From NCBI GenBank assembly GCA_030512335.1, contig JAULSU010000002.1:5270001-5334000 (forward strand): a stretch of DNA of 64,000 nucleotides, read 5' to 3'. Shown piece by piece: positions 11,186 to 21,289 of the stretch. Origin of the DNA: Immersiella caudata (taxonomy: Eukaryota; Ascomycota; Sordariomycetes; Sordariales; Lasiosphaeriaceae). The position numbers and the translations under genes are program-made. A model generated the notes under the pieces. It searched no databases, was not told where the DNA came from, and was given only the letters and a program-made list of their open reading frames with translations. Each line of letters starts with the position of its first letter. The stretch's first letter is position 1.

Positions 11186-12032
11186 CTAACTGCTGCCTTC
11201 CAACCTCGAGGCTGCTGAGAGGAGATCCCCCACACGCTGCCTTGCATATTCCAGCCCTGTGCTCAATGGTTTAGGACTCTTCCTCTCCGAGAAGCAACTC
11301 ATCAACCTTTCCAGAATCCTGACGCATTGATCGCGATATCCCAGCTCGAGATAGAACCGGGCGGCTCGTTCTTGGTTCAGCTTTGCATCCAAGAGACGCT
11401 CCCGCATAATTTTGGGTGACCAGAGACGCCCGAGTAGAATTTCCCAGGTGTCAGGAAATATATTCGTCAGGATTCGACCACTGTCCCGCTGAGCGCATGG
11501 TGGCGATCAACTCCCGCTTGGCTGTCTGTGTGTCTGGATGGGAGACGCCCAGCTGTTGTTTCATGGTGACGAAGACATGACCAAAATACGGCATGGCTCT
11601 TTGATCCTCGCCCAGATCCCTGAGCACACCCGCATATTCGAACTCGGTCGCCAAACGTCGCGGGGTGTGCGAGCCCCAGTACATCCTCCTGTTTTTGCCA
11701 TCTCCATAGCAATCTAAGATACGATGAGCCAAGCCCCAGTTAGCAACGTCAAGCTGCGCTTTGACCGATGCAACGACTCGCAACGCGTAGAGCATCACCG
11801 GCTGCACCCAGAAAACATAACGCCGCTGTGTTGGCTCGGAAGCCGCGCGTGCACAATCCGAGGACGCAGATTGCCCCTCAGCGTCTCCAAGGCCCTGCTG
11901 GATCGTATCCAAGATCTTCCTGATCAGCTTCTCCTCGGCCTCTTTGCTGGTTGCTTCTTTACTTGCTGCGTCGCCGCTCTGAATGGCCAGGGACTGGGCT
12001 GGCGCAAGCAATCGCTGCCACTGCTCGAGCAC
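11186..12032 (-). pseudogene. TPR-like helical protein, frame disrupted
   Basis: The minus-strand frame from 12032 to 11451 gives about 190 residues. Its last third resembles tetratricopeptide units (ATEFEYAGVLRDLGEDQRAM, then LGVSHPDTQTAKREL). The frame ends in a stop at 11451. Similarity of style continues one frame over from about 11460 (TNIFPDTWEILLGRLW) to 11186, with another helical stretch. No ATG begins the first part, and no clean intron joins the two. I therefore read it as either a disrupted gene or the C-terminal exons of a larger protein whose start I cannot see. TPRs are protein-binding scaffolds, common at the C-terminus of fungal STAND receptors, but no NACHT or NB-ARC part was found upstream. 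Confidence 0.4.
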
Positions 12033-12303
12033 CGTGTGACCAAGAGTTCAGCAGCCTGGAATGGAGTGGTGTAAGCGGTGTAGGGTCAAGTCGATCGACC
12101 TCCACAAATGTGGCCATCGCAACGGTACACGTATCAGGTATGACTGCAACCCCAGCTCCTCTCCGGACCAATCAAGTGGATTGCTGCCTTCCAAGTCTCC
12201 TGGCTGCTATTTACTACATTGCGGGGATGAATGGATGTCTTACTTTCCATTTCCATGTTGCCCCTGATGCTCCCCGGGCTCCCACTTGTGCCTTAATCTG
12301 TGA

Positions 12304-12612
12304 TCAAAGCTCACGAGCTCGACGTATCATGTCAAGTTCCATCTGCTCGCCTCCCATACCCAACGGGTCAACAGACTGTTCTCCCCGGCTCTGGATTTCG
12401 GGGTCAAGTGCCTCACAAAGCAGCCGGCTCAGGGGGTCTGCGTAAGGCCGGTCAACGATGATTGGTGGGCAACCTTCTCTGAAGCTCACATACACATCAT
12501 TCCGCTCTATCCACTTCGCAACGCTGGTGGTGGCTACTATCGGTCGTGATATGGCACATGATTCAATTATCTCGTCGAACCACGGCAACCCGTAAATAAC
12601 AATCTTACGCAC
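12304..12612 (-). CDS. short hypothetical frame
   Basis: About 102 residues containing IYGLPWFDEIIESCAI and CPPIIVDRPYADPLSR. The amino-acid composition looks like real protein and the frame lies between two other minus-strand genes, but it begins without an ATG (first codon GTG), so it is probably an exon of an unresolved gene or a fragment. No family was recognised. Confidence 0.25.
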   Translation of the reverse strand: MRKIVIYGLPWFDEIIESCAISRPIVATTSVAKWIERNDVYVSFREGCPPIIVDRPYADPLSRLLCEALDPEIQSRGEQSVDPLGMGGEQMELDMIRRAREL

Positions 12613-12763
12613 GTACTAGACATTCACGGCGAACAGCCGCTAGCGCCGTTCCGTTTCCTCCTGATCCCAATTTGTCCTTTCATCAGTCTTAGGAAACTAT
12701 ACCAGTAGTAGACATTGCAGTGTGCACAGAGACTAATACAGGTATATTCGACTATCTTGCCCA

Positions 12764-14157
12764 TCAATTCGTGTCTCCAGCTGTGGCAACATTCAAAGCT
12801 TGCCAACTCAAATAAACCTGCAACACCCCCGTAACACTCTGCATCAAGCCAAAGAACACCGTCATGGCAAAAACCCAGATAGCCACCCAAAACGTATACC
12901 ACTGAACCGAGTTGCGCCTATCATTCCACCACTGCCTCAATCCCCTGGGACTCGACTCATCAAAGGCTTGTTTCAGAATGATGAGCCTATCGCGCCAATA
13001 GGAAAACTGCTCAAACCGTCGGGTCTGCGCGCGTAGGTTACCACAGCAGGCAACAGCAGGGTCTAGCTTGTGCTCTGCGATCTGGCCTTGGAGCCAGCGG
13101 CGGGTCTTGGTGTCGTTTTGGGGGAATAGGAGAGCGAGGGTGCGGAGGGTTTCTTTGACAAAGGATTCCGAAAAGAGGGGAGATTCCAGACTGTCGAGTG
13201 TTAGAAAGCCTCGACACTGGGAAGAGGTCAGGATGCTTACCCCTGTTGGAATTGTAGAAACCCAGAGTAGTGGAACACGAACACAGTCTGGTCGTCGTCG
13301 GAAAGCAGCAAGTGGTCGACGATGTTATTCGTCCACTTAATCTTGATACCGCCGATGAAGCTCAGATTACGGGCAGTGAACAGCTTCCCGAGGCGCGGAT
13401 TGTCCGGTTGAAGCTCATACTCAGGTTTAAAATGTTGTCCGATGGCCTGGCGTAGCGTATGGGGGCCAGACCAAGTCAGGGGCGTGGACCCTGAAAACCC
13501 GAAATTGTGGACACCGTCTTTAGCTGCGACTTCAGCCATCAAGAGCAAGCTTGCGCACAGGTCGACAGTGGCATTCACTGTTCTCGCACGATCGACGTCG
13601 GGATCGTTTGGCGGGCTCCCGAGAGAGGAGCAGACTTCCTCCCTTGTTCTGTCCGCCAGAATCGCGTTGACGACAGTAGCAAGTTCTGAGTGAGACTTCA
13701 CGCACAGATGGATACCGCCGTCGTGAGAGAAGTGTTGGCATCTCGTCGAGTAATAGTCGAGATACGTTGACAGGAGTTTGGGGGTCGCCAACTTGGGGTC
13801 AGGGCTGCATTGTTTCCACAGCTCCCCGAGCAGACAGCCCTGCAGGTCATTGGGTATCGGGTATCTCTGCAATGATGTGTCCATGTCGGTTTGATTTTGC
13901 TTGATTCCGCTCAAGATGGACGCCCGGCCAACTCCGAGGATGAGTTGTGGTGTTGAGTCGTCATCATGGCTTTCTTCGACAACGAGGCTCTGAGGCCGCC
14001 AACACCCCCTGACTAGTGCCGGCATGGGTTTGTATCCGGCAACCCGGGCCATACCTGCAGTCCACGCAGGCGGGCGTGGACCTGACTGATTGGCGGGTCG
14101 GACCAAATCAAGGTGGCGGAGCGAGACAAAGCTGCAGCCGCCATGCTTCCAGAGCAA
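12764..14157 (-). CDS. fungal hypothetical protein with C-terminal membrane helix (5' end uncertain)
   Basis: Two exons on the minus strand join at a 50-bp intron (13191-13240, GTAAGC...ACAG), rejoining QFQQG with LESPLFSESFVKETLRTL. The C-terminal part has a charged region followed by RNSVQWYTFWVAIWVF and a hydrophobic helix. This design is known to me from many fungal accessory proteins of unknown function that often sit beside HET or ankyrin genes. The readable frame opens at 14157 on a TTG directly after a stop. The first true ATG is at 14052, but the stretch before it (HGGCSFVSLRHLDLVR) looks conserved, so a further 5' exon is likely. The product would be about 410-450 residues, anchored in a membrane by its tail. 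Function unknown. Confidence 0.6.
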
Positions 14158-14402
14158 TTTTCACACCACTTCAAACCACCCCATTCCGCAAAGGCCCGGC
14201 CGGCGGGCATGAGTTTGAACTACAAAATCTCGGCTGGACAGTCGGGGCTTGCCACTCCTATATGGCCCCAGCCACTCACTCCGAGTCCCGACTTTCCAGA
14301 TCCCCATATCTGCCTCCACATTATTTCTCCCGGCCTCTTTTTCTGCTCGGTAAAGACTCATGCGGCGACAGCACTGAAGCAAGCCCCTGTCTCGAGGCCG
14401 CA

Positions 14403-17231
14403 ATGAACTTCATCCGACGCACACCCAGGGACTGGCCATACGCCGCCAATTCCACCGGTCGACACCGCGGGTCGCTGAAGACCAGGAAAGGGAGGATGCC
14501 TGTTTTTGAAGCCAAAGGCCCCGCGCGGGAGAAGTTCGCCAACGACATAAGCGCCGCCATCGTGAAGCACCTTCGCGACAACAGCGACAAGCTGCAGGAC
14601 TCGGCAACGTATGTCGGTCTGTCACTGTTCATGATGGGCAAGTCGGCCGATCAAACCAAGCCTGTCGTCATGCTGGTGTCGGACGACAAGCAAGCCAGAA
14701 TGGAGGCCTTCTGCTTGATTAAGGACAGCGGCATCATGAAAGAATACCCAGGGTTCGACCTCGGCGAGATGGAGCTGAAGGCCGAATTCGAAAACCTGCG
14801 TCCTCTTGGTTCTGGCCCCGACCCGGTCGTCCACCAAACTCCCCGTCTCTTCCCCGACCCCTCCGACGAATACTCCTTCGGGTCCTTTGAGTTCTCCACT
14901 CCGTCGTTCAGTCCGCCACACTTCACGGAAGATCTCATGCCTACGGCAAGGTTCAACTCCGAGACAAGCCGAGCTGTACCGCTTGAGCCCTACCTCTACG
15001 ACCCCCAACAGTCGCAAAATAACTGTCTCTCGACCCTGCTGCCGCATTCAGCCCCCCAACGAGAACCAGCCAGCTTTGCAGCCCCCGATCATCAGATCAG
15101 ACTGTTCAGCAGCCGAGGCGTTCTAACGAGCCCAAGTGGAAGCTGCGCCTGGCTTGGTGGCGTAGTCAAATATGATGGGCAGTTGTTAGCCCATACTGTC
15201 AATCACTTCCTGTCGCCAGCTCGGCAAGCGAAAATCCGGCCTCAGGACGCCGCGGAGACGGAAACAAGCGACGTCGAATGCGAGATCATGGGCTTGAGCG
15301 ACTGGGAAGACGACGATGACGAGATGGCCGACGTTACCAGCCGTGCAAGCTTGACTCCAAATCACAGTGACCGCGAGGAATCAGAGTCTGAGGGTGGAAG
15401 TCCTCTGGAATCTGAGAGGAGCAGTGCCTCTAATGCGTCAATCCGGAGTCCTGTCGATAGCAGCGTGGAGGACTCACCCTTGCTGCCCGGCGACCATGTT
15501 GATGAGGAAGCGTCTGCACCCCAACCATGGATTATTGCCGGGGACGTCATCGCGACCTCTGAGTACCTTGACTCCGCATTCTTGCGTGTTGACATGATGG
15601 ATCTTGATGACTCGCTCATCATCCCTCTCGGGTCGTACGAGGAACACGTCGAGACAGCCCCCCGAGACGTCACGGTCCGGACTATGACGAGACTGGGCGA
15701 GGTCAGCGGCACATTGTCGGGCACTCCGTTTTTCGTTCGCCTCCCGGGGACGAAAGACTTCCAGGAGGTGTACACGGCAAAGATGGATTCGGCCTTGCAA
15801 CCGGGAGACTGTGGATGCTGGATAAAGTCACCATCGGGAAAGCTGTTTGGCCACGTCATCGCAGGAAGCCCAACATCCGGTCAGGTGCTTGTGATGCCCG
15901 CCGCCAGGGTTTTTGCACAGCTCCTCCGTCATCTCAGTGCCCGAGCAACCTGGGGCTTAGGGAAGAACCTGGCGGCGCGATCTGCAAATCCTGTAGATGC
16001 CTATGCCAATGAAATGCCCTTTGGCTTCGGCATACCACCCAGTTCAAGTCCGTTCGAATTGGAGCCGGCATTCTCCGCGTTACCGATGGCGCCCTGGACA
16101 AAACCAAGCCCAACCAAGGAGGAGATTGAGGTCTACCCCGAGGAGCCTTTGGGGTCGGACGACTCGGATTGGATTGTGGATCCGCCAGAGTGGAAGCGAA
16201 GGAAAGTCAACGACGTAGCGGATTGGCGGCCGAAAAAAAAGGCAATGTCGACGATTAGGCCGATGGCAAAGCGCATGAGCAGACCCGCTCCTGCCATGGC
16301 GGTGAGACGCTTACCCCCACCCGCGAGCGAGTCAAATCAACCATCATGTCCCGAGCATGGGTGCAAGCAAGTCTTCCCAGACCGGGCTGCGCTTGATGCC
16401 CACACCAAGAAGAAACACACACGTCCGTATGTGTGCGTCTTCCATTTTGCCGGTTGCGAATCCACCTTCGCCAGCAAAAACGAATGGAAGCGCCACGTCT
16501 CGTCGCAACACCTGCTCCTGCAGTACTGGGTATGCCATGAGGACGAGTGCGGAAGAGCTAGGCCCGGTGCCGACCCAGCAAGCACTGACTCAAAGTCGAA
16601 ACCCGCCAGAAATCCGCCCCCATCCGGCTCGACGGATTTGCCGAAAGGCGTCCCCAACTCCGGTGCCATCTTCAACCGCAAGGACCTATATACGCAGCAC
16701 ATGCAACGGATGCACATGCCGTGGCCGCTGAAGAAAAATCTCTCCGCCCGAGGGAAGCAGCCGATAACCTCTGAGAGCGCTCAATCCGAATGGGAAGCCA
16801 AACTGCGCAGCTTGCAAGAAGAAGCGATACGGGTGAGATGTGCTCTCCCCGAGCATCTGACGTGCCCAGCAACGGACTGCACATCAGAGTTCCACGGACC
16901 AGATGCCTGGGATCAGCGCTTGGAGCACGTCGCGCGGCATCTTGATCGTGCATGGGGAGGGTATGAGCCAACGGTGGTCTTTGGGGGAGAAAACGATGCG
17001 GCCTTCGTTGAGTGGGCCTCAAGAGACGACGTGGGGATTATCGAGAAGGTCGATGGAGAGTGGTCCCTGAAGAGAGGGATGGGTGGACGTGACCGTTTTG
17101 GGGGCATCGAGAGGAGGAAAGTTCGAGACATGCGGGACATGCGAGGCTTATCCACATCGGGGGATGAGGTTGTGATCAGCGATGCTGGGGGCTCTTCCGA
17201 CGAGTATGCTTCTGGCAGCGATGCTATCTGA
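14403..17231 (+). CDS. chymotrypsin-fold-like domain with GDCG motif plus C2H2 zinc fingers
   Basis: This is a single exon of 942 residues starting at ATG 14403; the frame is open upstream to 14016 but without similarity. Residues about 235-560 resemble the fungal trypsin/chymotrypsin-like domain found in accessory proteins. LGGVVKYDG precedes H268 in HTVNHF, and a second block reads PGDCGCW followed by SGKLFGHVIAG. In the usual box the nucleophile is Ser (GDSGSW); here it is Cys470. The residues around 290-380 are acidic and Ser-rich, probably disordered. Two C2H2 fingers follow (CPEHGCKQVF...H and CVFHFAGCESTF...H), plus degenerate ones near the C-terminus. It may be a regulator or scaffold rather than an enzyme. 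The divergent neighbour on the minus strand begins about 250 bp upstream. Confidence 0.7.
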   Translation: MNFIRRTPRDWPYAANSTGRHRGSLKTRKGRMPVFEAKGPAREKFANDISAAIVKHLRDNSDKLQDSATYVGLSLFMMGKSADQTKPVVMLVSDDKQARMEAFCLIKDSGIMKEYPGFDLGEMELKAEFENLRPLGSGPDPVVHQTPRLFPDPSDEYSFGSFEFSTPSFSPPHFTEDLMPTARFNSETSRAVPLEPYLYDPQQSQNNCLSTLLPHSAPQREPASFAAPDHQIRLFSSRGVLTSPSGSCAWLGGVVKYDGQLLAHTVNHFLSPARQAKIRPQDAAETETSDVECEIMGLSDWEDDDDEMADVTSRASLTPNHSDREESESEGGSPLESERSSASNASIRSPVDSSVEDSPLLPGDHVDEEASAPQPWIIAGDVIATSEYLDSAFLRVDMMDLDDSLIIPLGSYEEHVETAPRDVTVRTMTRLGEVSGTLSGTPFFVRLPGTKDFQEVYTAKMDSALQPGDCGCWIKSPSGKLFGHVIAGSPTSGQVLVMPAARVFAQLLRHLSARATWGLGKNLAARSANPVDAYANEMPFGFGIPPSSSPFELEPAFSALPMAPWTKPSPTKEEIEVYPEEPLGSDDSDWIVDPPEWKRRKVNDVADWRPKKKAMSTIRPMAKRMSRPAPAMAVRRLPPPASESNQPSCPEHGCKQVFPDRAALDAHTKKKHTRPYVCVFHFAGCESTFASKNEWKRHVSSQHLLLQYWVCHEDECGRARPGADPASTDSKSKPARNPPPSGSTDLPKGVPNSGAIFNRKDLYTQHMQRMHMPWPLKKNLSARGKQPITSESAQSEWEAKLRSLQEEAIRVRCALPEHLTCPATDCTSEFHGPDAWDQRLEHVARHLDRAWGGYEPTVVFGGENDAAFVEWASRDDVGIIEKVDGEWSLKRGMGGRDRFGGIERRKVRDMRDMRGLSTSGDEVVISDAGGSSDEYASGSDAI

Positions 17232-17978
17232 TTTTGCATTAGTTTGTGTAGAGGGAGCGAAAGATTGCTGGGAAGACGTTACGACCGGTGCCTGTCGAAG
17301 ACGGTCGGCAGGGCCACAGTGGGATGCAGTGGTGGTAGAGAGGAGTAAACACAGAAGCAAGTCCTCACAGACGGGAGTTCACTGAGTCAATGGTCGTATG
17401 TCACTATAACACACAGGGCTACCGTGAAATTGAAGTTGGATCAATTGACAAAGCGAATACTTGCGTGAGGAGCCAGAAGGACTCCTCACGCCAGTGCAGC
17501 GCGTAACTAGCTATCTATACTAACCAACCAAGAGGTAACTTGTACCATGCACTGTTGCTCTGTTCCTGAAGGCCTACGGATCACAGAGCGTTGCTCTGGA
17601 GGCGCGGTTTGCTCCGTGCCAGAGCAGCATTCTTGGCACAGAGCACCACAGTGCGAACTAGTCCACACTGTATTTTCACACCGTGACACCTGCGGGGACA
17701 CGTCGGTCCGTCCCGGCCACAAGGGTGGTGTCAGAAACACTGCACCGTGGATTGTGTGGAAATGATTTGGTTGCAACGGCTTGATTGTATTGCGTGTTGT
17801 TTCTTGTTCTGCGGTTTTCTGGTTCGCCAGAAAGCCTCTACTATATCGAAAGTGGTGGCGACATTGGTGGCATATGGTAGTATTGCCAGCTGAATAGACT
17901 ATATCAGTTCAGCTCCCCTGAGCTCTTCTTCAGCTCGCATGGCCACACCAGAGCTCGACTCAGCTCACCTCCGGCCGG

Positions 17979-17998
17979 AACCCCTTTCTTTCTGACAG
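17979..17998 (+). repeat. 20-bp dispersed repeat, copy 1
   Basis: The polypyrimidine-rich motif AACCCCTTTCTTTCTGACAG occurs here and again, identically, at 22597-22616. The flanks diverge beyond a few bases (GG before and GTGGC after here; TG before and CTGGC after there). It may mark the edge of an old mobile element, but nothing else supports that. Confidence 0.4.
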
Positions 17999-18025
17999 GT
18001 GGCCTGCAGGTTAGAGCGCGTTAAA

Positions 18026-18070
18026 AAGTGCGGCGCTCGCTTATCCGCGGCGCTCGCTTATTATAGACGT
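18026..18070 (+). repeat. solo terminal inverted repeat related to the Fot1-like element
   Basis: These 45 bases align without gaps to the right end of the transposon at 36727-38587, with about 37-38 identities by eye. They include both internal copies of the GCTCGCTTAT word, and TA follows directly at 18071-18072. Similarity also continues a few bases inward (GCGTTAAAA). No opposite end or transposase was seen nearby, so this is a solo or deleted copy from a diverged family member. Confidence 0.7.
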
Positions 18071-18358
18071 TAACATATAACTTTTTGGCGTGTTTGTTGG
18101 CGCTTGGAGCTGCGCGGATGGGTGTAGGGGGCCCGTCTCTCATTTGTGGGGCCGTAAAGCTTGTGTTGACGTTGGGGTGCAGTTCTGGGATGTGCAGTCA
18201 ATCAAATGAGCCTGACATTTGCTTGAGAAGCCCGGAATTGACAGCAACACATTCCCGTTTCCTTCCCTTCAGCCCTGATTAACAAACTCTAGGTTCCATA
18301 TCTACACTCGCAAAAAAACACCCCGCAAGCTCACAAAAAGGCAGATGATTTGACTCGT

Positions 18359-18445
18359 TAGAGAAGCAGGGGATCGAACCCTGGGCCTTTCGCATACAGG
18401 AAGTGAGTATGCAAAGCAAACGCTCTACCACTGAGCTACACCTCC
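18359..18445 (-). tRNA. tRNA-Ala (anticodon TGC) with 15-nt intron
   Basis: Read on the minus strand, GGAGGTG, then the D arm GCTC/GAGC, an anticodon stem TTTGC/GCGAA, and a T arm CAGGG-TTCGATC-CCCTG fold as a tRNA. The anticodon loop reads TTTGCA then T, giving anticodon TGC (Ala). A 15-nt insert at 18395-18409 sits exactly after position 37, the canonical place for nuclear tRNA introns. The acceptor stem is weak: position 6 against 67 is T:T and two pairs are G:T, so the gene may be slightly degenerate. Confidence 0.85.
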
Positions 18446-19030
18446 TTTGATGTTACATTCATCGGTAAAACTGTTAGTTGTTTCCACGGCAGGATTGAGA
18501 TTGTTCGTTGTTGTGACTTGATGTTGATCTTGTAGATGGAGCATGGCCGCGCTGATGAGCCCATCTGCTGGAAATTTGAATGGGGAGCACGTCGCTCTCC
18601 CACTTTGTCTCGCGCACTGTGCTCAAAACACCAAAGCTCGTTGAAAACGGTGTCGTGACTTGATTCCTGTCTTTGCTTCAGACCTGGGCGGGTGTTTCCC
18701 CAGCCCCTTCAGTCGGGTCCGCAAACACCTCAGACGACGGATCTACCCTGATTGGAAGAATTTTCAGATGCCTGACAGTCTCTTTCACTGTCAAGCTGAA
18801 AACAACCGAGGTTATGGCTGACTTCTTCGCAGCATCCCCATCCCTAAAACTAATCCTGGGAATATACACCATCACCGAGCTTCCGATATCGTTCCCACAA
18901 AACCGTCGTACAAGATTCTCAGCTCTACGCGCACTCCTAAACTCGAGACTTTTGAGCTGACTCTCGAGAAGAACAAACTTGACAGGGTTGATGGAGTCAT
19001 GTCTGATAATGGCGAGTGTCGCCTCGGATA
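18446..19030. other. intergenic region
   Basis: No gene was recognised. A moderately open frame at 18673-18960 has no protein-like motifs. Confidence 0.35.
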
Positions 19031-19638
19031 TCAGCAGCAGCTGCAGCAGTCCTCGCAGCTGCAGCAGTCATCGCATTCGCAGCAACCATCACAACAGTCC
19101 CCTCCACCGTCACCGCCGTCTTCGCCGTCAACACCTGAAGCGACGGCGTATCCGGCCCCAGCGCCCACCACAACCACGCCGCCCGCCACAGCAGCGGCCC
19201 CCGCCCGCTGGGCAGCTACGTCGCGGCGGTGCTGGTCCTGGGCATAGGCCATGTCCCGGCGGTGCTGGTCCTGGGCAGCGGCCATGTCACGGCGGTGCTG
19301 GCCCTGGGCAGAGGCCATGTCCCGGCGGTGCTGCTCCTGGGCGGCCACATCGCGGCGGTGCTGCTGCTGCGCGCCCTGGCGAACGCCGGCGGCGTGGGCT
19401 TGAGCCGCCATGCGCTCCTGGGCCGCGTACTGCTGGCGCATTTGGGCTTGCTGCTTTTGTGCCTGCATCTGCGGGTTGGGCTTGTAGCCTGGTCGGTAGG
19501 CTGGGGCTGGAGCACTGGTCAAAATAGAGTTAGGATGCTTTTCATGGACTCATGGGAAGGATGGAACAAGTGGGATGGAAGGCAAAGAAACAGATGAGGC
19601 AAGGAGAATAAGGACGGGACGAACCGAGGAGGGGCCAT
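19031..19638 (-). CDS. small repeat protein with Cys-rich tail
   Basis: Exon 1 is only 14 nt (19625-19638: MAPP and part of Arg). A 110-bp intron follows (19515-19624; GTTCGT donor, CTAAC branch, GACCAG acceptor), then exon 2 from 19514 to 19031. The 165-residue product starts APAPAYRPGYKPNPQ, then has a Gln/Ala-rich region and about five tandem 11-residue units of the form (A)QxQHRRDMAxA. A Gly/Ala/Val hydrophobic stretch follows, and the tail ends in paired cysteines (CCDGCCEC, CCSCEDCCSCC). Small fungal proteins with such CC tails are thought to be membrane-attached by lipidation, but I know no function. The splice model is inferred; the tail and repeats are seen directly. Confidence 0.65.
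19296..19420 (-). repeat. 33-bp coding tandem repeats (HRRDMA units)
   Basis: Near-identical 33-bp units within the preceding gene encode QHRRDMA or QHRRDVA followed by AAQD, SAQG or YAQD. The array continues towards 19215. The approximate boundaries are by eye. Confidence 0.6.
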
Positions 19639-21162
19639 GTTGGTGGTGACTGTTTTTTTTCAATCGTGTTTTAGGCGCAGGCGTGGTGTGGAATTCTGGT
19701 GACCAGCTCGATAGCACATCAAATCTAGTACTATTGTCTCTGAAGTGGCGAAGGTTGATATGGGTCTATAGACCAGAACTGAGAAGAGTGAGCCCAGCTT
19801 GGGGCAAGCATGGCATTATGAACATGAAAAGAGCACATCGGATGGGCAGGCTGTTGTAGGAGGCGTTGGTTCTGTTACAGGAGGCGCCGACCACCGCAGG
19901 AGGCGCCGACCGCCGCAGGAGGTTGATTCTTGAAAGCGCAGACCCTTGGCAGAGTCGCCAATTGTCGTCAGAGGTGGGCCCAAAAGCGGGTCCCTGCAGG
20001 GGCCATGTGCTAACCTATTCTGAGCTGCCGATTCCAAACCCAAACGCGGTCGGCCCCTCGGGGGCCAAGAGTCAGTGCATTGTCCGCCAAGAGCCCAACC
20101 GTGCTGTGAAAGGCAGGCAGCCGTGCCAAGTCCTCGGACCCCAGCTTTTCTCAACCAGTGAGGGAAGGGCTGCTACTTATGGCTCACACGGAATGGGCGC
20201 GAGTACTTTTTGTGCTCTAAGCTGGTGCAACCGCATGCTGTGGGTGGGAAGGAGTTGACAGAGCATCTCAATGATATGGATGGAGTGAGGCCTTCCTCTT
20301 GAGCAGGCGTCTCGGGCGGTCGGTCAGACGCAATCTCTCAGCCCGCGGTCTTTGGAATGGCTTGGAGGGCTCGGGAGGTGTTCGAGCAGCAGAGATATCA
20401 GGCGCCACCGCTGCGAACTACGAACCCGGTTTAGAACCACCCCTTACGCGTGGCCAAGAAGGAGGGGGTTCAAATATATGTGGAGGTGATGTAAAAATCA
20501 CAGCGATTGTCAGTGACAATGCTGGGGCGACGACTAGTGTGTGCCCCTGCGGCGATATCGGGGTGGTCTGCCTTACATTTCGTCCTGTCGTCTTCGCTTC
20601 CCCGAAATCGTGGTGGTGTCAGCCCCACACTGACCCCTATCAACACTCATCTGCAAAATGATAATTCCCTGCTTCAGTGACTCCTGCGTTAGGTCTGCTG
20701 CAACAGCAAGTGTAATTTAGCTTTGGTCCTGCAATGAAAGTTTGGTGCTAGAATTGGCGGCCCGGCGCAAATTGGTAAGAGGTGATAGATTTGTAATATT
20801 GAATAACTTAGAGAGGCGCGGGTTGCTCTACTTTGGTAATATGACTCTGAGGCTGTGCAGCGGCGGCGTATTGAATCACTCTTGGCTCAGGGAAGAATCA
20901 GGGAAAGCTCAGGATTACGAACTGAGAAGGAAGTTTCGTGCGCCCAGACTCGTCTCAGATAACCAGCCTGTAACAAGAAGGCGCAGACAGGGAGTGGAAC
21001 GAATTGTGTTGCTTGCTGCGTGTATTGGGATGATTCTCGACGCTACCCAGGAACATGAAATTTTCAGCCAGAACATCCTTCTTTACAGACCACCTCGTAA
21101 GATTCGGCTTCAGCTCGTTGTCGAGTCTTCACGATGGGACGCCTAGATGTGCACGTCAACCT
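19639..21162. other. long non-coding stretch
   Basis: No gene was recognised. A short GC-rich repeat (about 19 bp, AGGAGGCGCCGACC core) occurs twice at 19880-19918. The rest could be old mobile DNA but carries no recognisable transposase or polyprotein motif. Confidence 0.4.
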
Positions 21163-21289
21163 TCACTGGGGGGAAATGCAGGCCGCACTGAACAGACTGG
21201 GAATTGGATTTGTGTAGAGCGGGATGAATTTGAAGACAGAGATATCGATGTTGTTGGGTAGACATAACGTTTTACTCACCAGGAATTGT

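Larger units (their letters stand above)
17232..18358. other. gene-poor region with transposon trace
   Basis: No gene was recognised. It carries a 20-bp motif (17979-17998) repeated exactly near 22597, and a solo transposon end at 18026-18070, both listed separately. Several AGCTC words cluster at 17910-17970. Confidence 0.4.

Noticed and set aside
14016..14402. In-frame extension before the chymotrypsin-like/C2H2 protein
   Set aside because: It overlaps the minus-strand membrane protein's coding sequence and has no protein-like motif; the ATG at 14403 gives a normal start.
17550..20780. Possible LTR retrotransposon remains
   Set aside because: A few shared short words (GTGGTGTCAG) only; no paired long repeats, primer site or polyprotein motif could be confirmed.
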